Origin: Rhodovibrio sodomensis
GTDB taxonomy: Bacteria; Pseudomonadota; Alphaproteobacteria; Kiloniellales; Rhodovibrionaceae
Assembly (NCBI RefSeq): GCF_016583645.1
Contig: NZ_NRRL01000044.1
Location: 1-37,119 of the forward strand
Length of the DNA: 37,119 nucleotides
Direction of reading: 5' to 3'
Shown: piece after piece, positions 34,695 to 37,119 of the stretch
Layout of the letters: every line of letters starts with the position of its first letter
Position numbering within the stretch: the stretch's first letter is position 1
The notes under the pieces: generated by a model
What the model was told of the DNA's origin: nothing
Databases searched by the model: none
What the model saw: only the letters and a program-made list of their open reading frames with translations
Program-made: the position numbers and the translations under genes

Positions 34695-35343
34695 AGCCCT
34701 TTCGATCGCCGCGGTAGCTGCGGTCCTGGCCGTCGCGGTCGCCAGCCCGTCAGCCGCCCAGAGCGTGACCGGCCGGGCGAGCGTCACCGACGGCGACACG
34801 CTAGAAATCCGGGACGTCGATATCCGGTTGCACGGGATCGACGCCCCGGAAAGCGCCCAGACTTGCGTCGCGGGTGGCCAGCGGTGGCCGTGTGGGCGCC
34901 GAAGCGCCAACGCGTTGGACGCCAAGATCGACCGCCGCACCGTTCGTTGCGAGGGCCGTGACCGGGACCGCTACGGTCGCCTGATCGCCGTCTGCTACCT
35001 GGGCTCGACGGACCTGAACGCCTGGCTCGTGCGCCACGGCTGGGCGCTGGCGTACCGGCGATATTCCCGAGATTACGTTCCTGAAGAACGACGTGCCGAA
35101 GCTGACCAGGCCGGGATCTGGCGCGGACGGTTCGTGCCACCCTGGGATTGGCGCCGGGGCGAGCGGCTAGGCGGCCAGGGTTCTAGGGGCTCGTCCTCGT
35201 CCCGCGACCGCGACCGCGACTGCGACTGCGGCGACTTCGCGACCCAGGCCGAAGCCCAGGCGTTTTACGAGGATGCCGGTCCTGGCGATCCGCACCGGCT
35301 CGATGGTGACGGTGATGGGCGTGCCTGCGAAAGCCTGCCGTAA
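34678..35343 (+). CDS. Secreted staphylococcal-nuclease-like protein with excalibur domain
   Basis: A 221-aa protein. The signal peptide is [20 protein letters not shown] to PSAAQ. The SNase domain has the calcium site VTDGDTLE (D38, D40), R50 and D55-x-x-E58 (LHGIDAPES), and DRYGRLIAV with the second catalytic-type Arg; Ala replaces Thr next to D55. After a Ser/Arg/Asp-rich linker the C-terminus is an excalibur calcium-binding motif ending [14 protein letters not shown]. It should degrade DNA or RNA in the periplasm or outside the cell. It overlaps the XRE gene by 17 bp. It may help nutrient recovery or block incoming DNA; the role in a mobile element is unclear. Confidence 0.9.
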   Translation: MSGRRRALSIAAVAAVLAVAVASPSAAQSVTGRASVTDGDTLEIRDVDIRLHGIDAPESAQTCVAGGQRWPCGRRSANALDAKIDRRTVRCEGRDRDRYGRLIAVCYLGSTDLNAWLVRHGWALAYRRYSRDYVPEERRAEADQAGIWRGRFVPPWDWRRGERLGGQGSRGSSSSRDRDRDCDCGDFATQAEAQAFYEDAGPGDPHRLDGDGDGRACESLP

Positions 35344-35591
35344 GCGGGGGCGCCGGGCGGTGCAAACCGCGAGGATCGCCGCGGGTACCACGATGGCCCG
35401 AGGGCCATGGCGATTGATGGCTCGAAACCAGCCGAAGCTATGAAGGCATGCTGCCGCAGGAGGTGACCCAGAGCCGACAATTTCAAAATCGCTCAAATCA
35501 AAAAGTCCCCCTAACAGCACACCGCTTGTTATATATTGCACTCATCACGTTTGCCCTGAATTTATATAGATTTTCCGTTCATCGAAACAAA

Positions 35592-36671
35592 TCACCGTCC
35601 AAAGAATGTACTGACTTCCGATAACGTCCGCAAGAACCCAAACCGCCATTGACTCTCTTTGTGATACAAAAAATCCGATGGTAATTTTTGGTGTACGTTT
35701 CTATCGAAGCTGTCTTTATACGATTTGCTAAAGCCGACGAACAGTCCGTTGACTCCACTGTTATAATACCAGCGCACCGTAAGAGGTGTTTCGGACCCGC
35801 GGCGGAAATTTATGTTCCTTTTCTGCACCCGAGGCCGCAATTGCGATTTAAGATGGTCACATGACCTAAACTCCTCAAGAAACGCGTTAAGAAGATGGCC
35901 AAACCCTGCCGCATCCGCTGCATCAACGATCTCCCTAGTATTCGGCTCCGTGTTTCTATTTTCAGCTCGCCTCCGCAGCTTAACGAAGTTGTGTTTGACG
36001 ACTAGCCAATCATAAAATTGCGTTAGTAACGGATCTTGCTTGTAGCCGGTTCCGCTGAACGCTTTGAGCATGATACTGGTGTCACAGCACCGTAATTTAG
36101 AAGCTAATGCCGAGTCAAAAACCCGCGTTTCTTCTCGGACACGCTCTGCGATGAAGTCTTCGAAACCAAAATATACCGGGTATACGGTCGATCCGATTTC
36201 TGCATTACATTTTGAGATTTTATGAAGATGAACATCGTATCTATGGATTTGCCGTGCTATGTCAGACGGGTTAACTTCATTGTTACCGGTTGCGACCTTA
36301 TTTTCTATAAAAAGGAACGTTGGCCGAGGTGCGTTGAAGCGCATTAGCACGTCAACACGATCATTCCCCTTACCGCTGAAAGTCAAGGCAGTGTCGTTGC
36401 CTCGCGAGACCATGTCTAAGACATATTCAGTCTGTATATCTAGTACGTCAGTGGGTCTTGGCACCGGGATGCGCAGGTGTTCAAAGAGCTGCGTTGCAAT
36501 TTGTCTCCGCGCATTTGCGGGCTCTGGATGCCTTAAACCGTTCAAAATCCACGCCCACATGGCTGAATTGGAAAGTTCCCTTGGTGCGAATTCAAACAAG
36601 TTATCAGCCAGACGACTAACCAAACCGACCCCCCAAGTTTGTTCTCTTGACGGACACACAGATACTTCCAT
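35592..36671 (-). CDS. PD-(D/E)XK nuclease family protein
   Basis: A 359-aa protein. The frame is open much further upstream, but the first 140 codons cross the 24-bp repeat and have no protein character, so I start at the ATG at 36671 (MEVSVCPSREQTWGVGLVSR). NLFEFAPRELSNSAMWAWIL (E32) followed by DRVDVLMRFN (D107) and FLFIENKVATG (E123-x-K125) is the signature of the PD-(D/E)XK nuclease family found in many defence and phage-related proteins. The rest is helical with a C-terminal domain of unknown fold. The gene is AT-rich compared with its neighbours, a sign of transfer. As cargo of a small integrative element, a defence role is a fair guess. Confidence 0.8.
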   Translation of the reverse strand: MEVSVCPSREQTWGVGLVSRLADNLFEFAPRELSNSAMWAWILNGLRHPEPANARRQIATQLFEHLRIPVPRPTDVLDIQTEYVLDMVSRGNDTALTFSGKGNDRVDVLMRFNAPRPTFLFIENKVATGNNEVNPSDIARQIHRYDVHLHKISKCNAEIGSTVYPVYFGFEDFIAERVREETRVFDSALASKLRCCDTSIMLKAFSGTGYKQDPLLTQFYDWLVVKHNFVKLRRRAENRNTEPNTREIVDAADAAGFGHLLNAFLEEFRSCDHLKSQLRPRVQKRNINFRRGSETPLTVRWYYNSGVNGLFVGFSKSYKDSFDRNVHQKLPSDFLYHKESQWRFGFLRTLSEVSTFFGR

Positions 36672-36721
36672 GCCATCGACAGGAAGGTCTCTGCAATCTT
36701 TTGGGCGGTGCTGACCGCGTG

Positions 36722-36745
36722 ACGGCCGCTCCTGGCCCGAGGCTG
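36722..36745. repeat. 24-bp direct repeat, right copy (candidate attR)
   Basis: Identical over 24 bp to 33447-33470. Together the copies bound a 3.3-kb segment with an integrase at one end. Confidence 0.55.
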
Positions 36746-37119
36746 TCGGTGAGGGTCGCAGAACCGGGGTCGGGAGTACCCTTGACACCGGACGGCTACG
36801 GCGAGACGGCGCGCTTCGGGACCTGACCCGAAGCGGCTGAAACCTTAGTTGCCGATGGCCGTAAGAACTCTCCGACACAAGCTGAGATCGGTGTGATGTC
36901 CCAGTAGTGCATATAGCGAACCGCAGTGGTACAATGCCAGAAAGTGGGCCAGATGGAACTCCGGCCAACGACTGAATGCATCGGTCAGCGCCATGACAGT
37001 GTAGAGCAGGGACACCAGTTCCTGTGACAGCGCCCAGACCGAAAACATCGTGTGGATCGAGTAGTGTGTGCCGACAGCCGATCAAGATCAATAAAGCCTC
37101 TATTTATTACGAACTTTGA
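36746..37119. other. Terminal stretch without a confident gene
   Basis: No convincing complete gene. A minus-strand frame from 37081 to 36845 reads THYSIHTMFSVWALSQELVS and onward, with protein-like composition but an in-frame TGA at 37082-37084. It could be the remains of a gene broken near the insertion. The 14-mer TGACCCGAAGCGGC at 36824-36837 also occurs at 18244. Confidence 0.4.

Noticed and set aside
36672..37091. 140-codon N-terminal extension of the PD-(D/E)XK gene
   Set aside because: It crosses the 24-bp repeat and intergenic DNA and has no resemblance to the family's N-terminus.

Overview
The window is about 37 kb of GC-rich DNA with AT-rich patches. Gene style suggests an alphaproteobacterium, perhaps Rhodospirillales-like, though this is an inference from gene families and base composition only. 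IS1182 and IS1634 transposases, a short tyrosine integrase, a MobV-like relaxase and a split Pel operon all occur in it. It may be part of a plasmid or chromid, or a chromosomal accessory region; the sequence alone does not decide.

Layout. (1) 1-2155: two insertion-sequence transposase genes, an IS1182-type cut by the window edge and an IS1634-type lacking its usual N-terminus. (2) 2327-15129: eight genes all on the minus strand, which read as one defence island. In transcription order they are a type III-like Res subunit, a nuclease-like protein with a cysteine-rich tail, a Mod methyltransferase, an unknown 271-aa protein, a RelE-like/UvrD helicase fusion, a GIY-YIG nuclease, a two-helix membrane protein, and a PD-(D/E)XK-like protein with a Gly/Ala-rich hydrophobic segment. 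The first six lie 10-43 nt apart. GC content switches sharply from gene to gene and inside mod. (3) 15271-16725: a relaxase, hairpins, an AT-rich palindrome and ten repeat units at an exact 21-bp period, which resembles mobilisation and replication DNA of a plasmid. (4) 16988-18605: a conserved protein of unknown function and a possible tiny membrane protein. (5) 18680-33114: a Pel exopolysaccharide locus. A sugar-nucleotide epimerase converges on an operon of hydrolase, deacetylase, TPR protein, outer-membrane barrel, PelD, PelE, PelF and PelG. PelA and PelB are each split into two genes and no pelC is present. (6) 33447-36745: a 3.3-kb segment bounded by a perfect 24-bp direct repeat, carrying an integrase, an XRE regulator overlapping a secreted SNase, and a PD-(D/E)XK nuclease. 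It looks like a small integrative element placed just upstream of the pel operon. (7) 36746-37119: no convincing gene.

How the genes work together. The Pel genes make, modify and export a cationic GalNAc-rich polymer. PelD keeps the c-di-GMP I-site, so post-translational control by c-di-GMP is expected. The defence island combines modification (Mod), ATP-dependent restriction (Res), several more nuclease folds and an SF1 helicase. That is more than a plain type III system needs, and it is the best candidate here for an undescribed multi-gene defence system.
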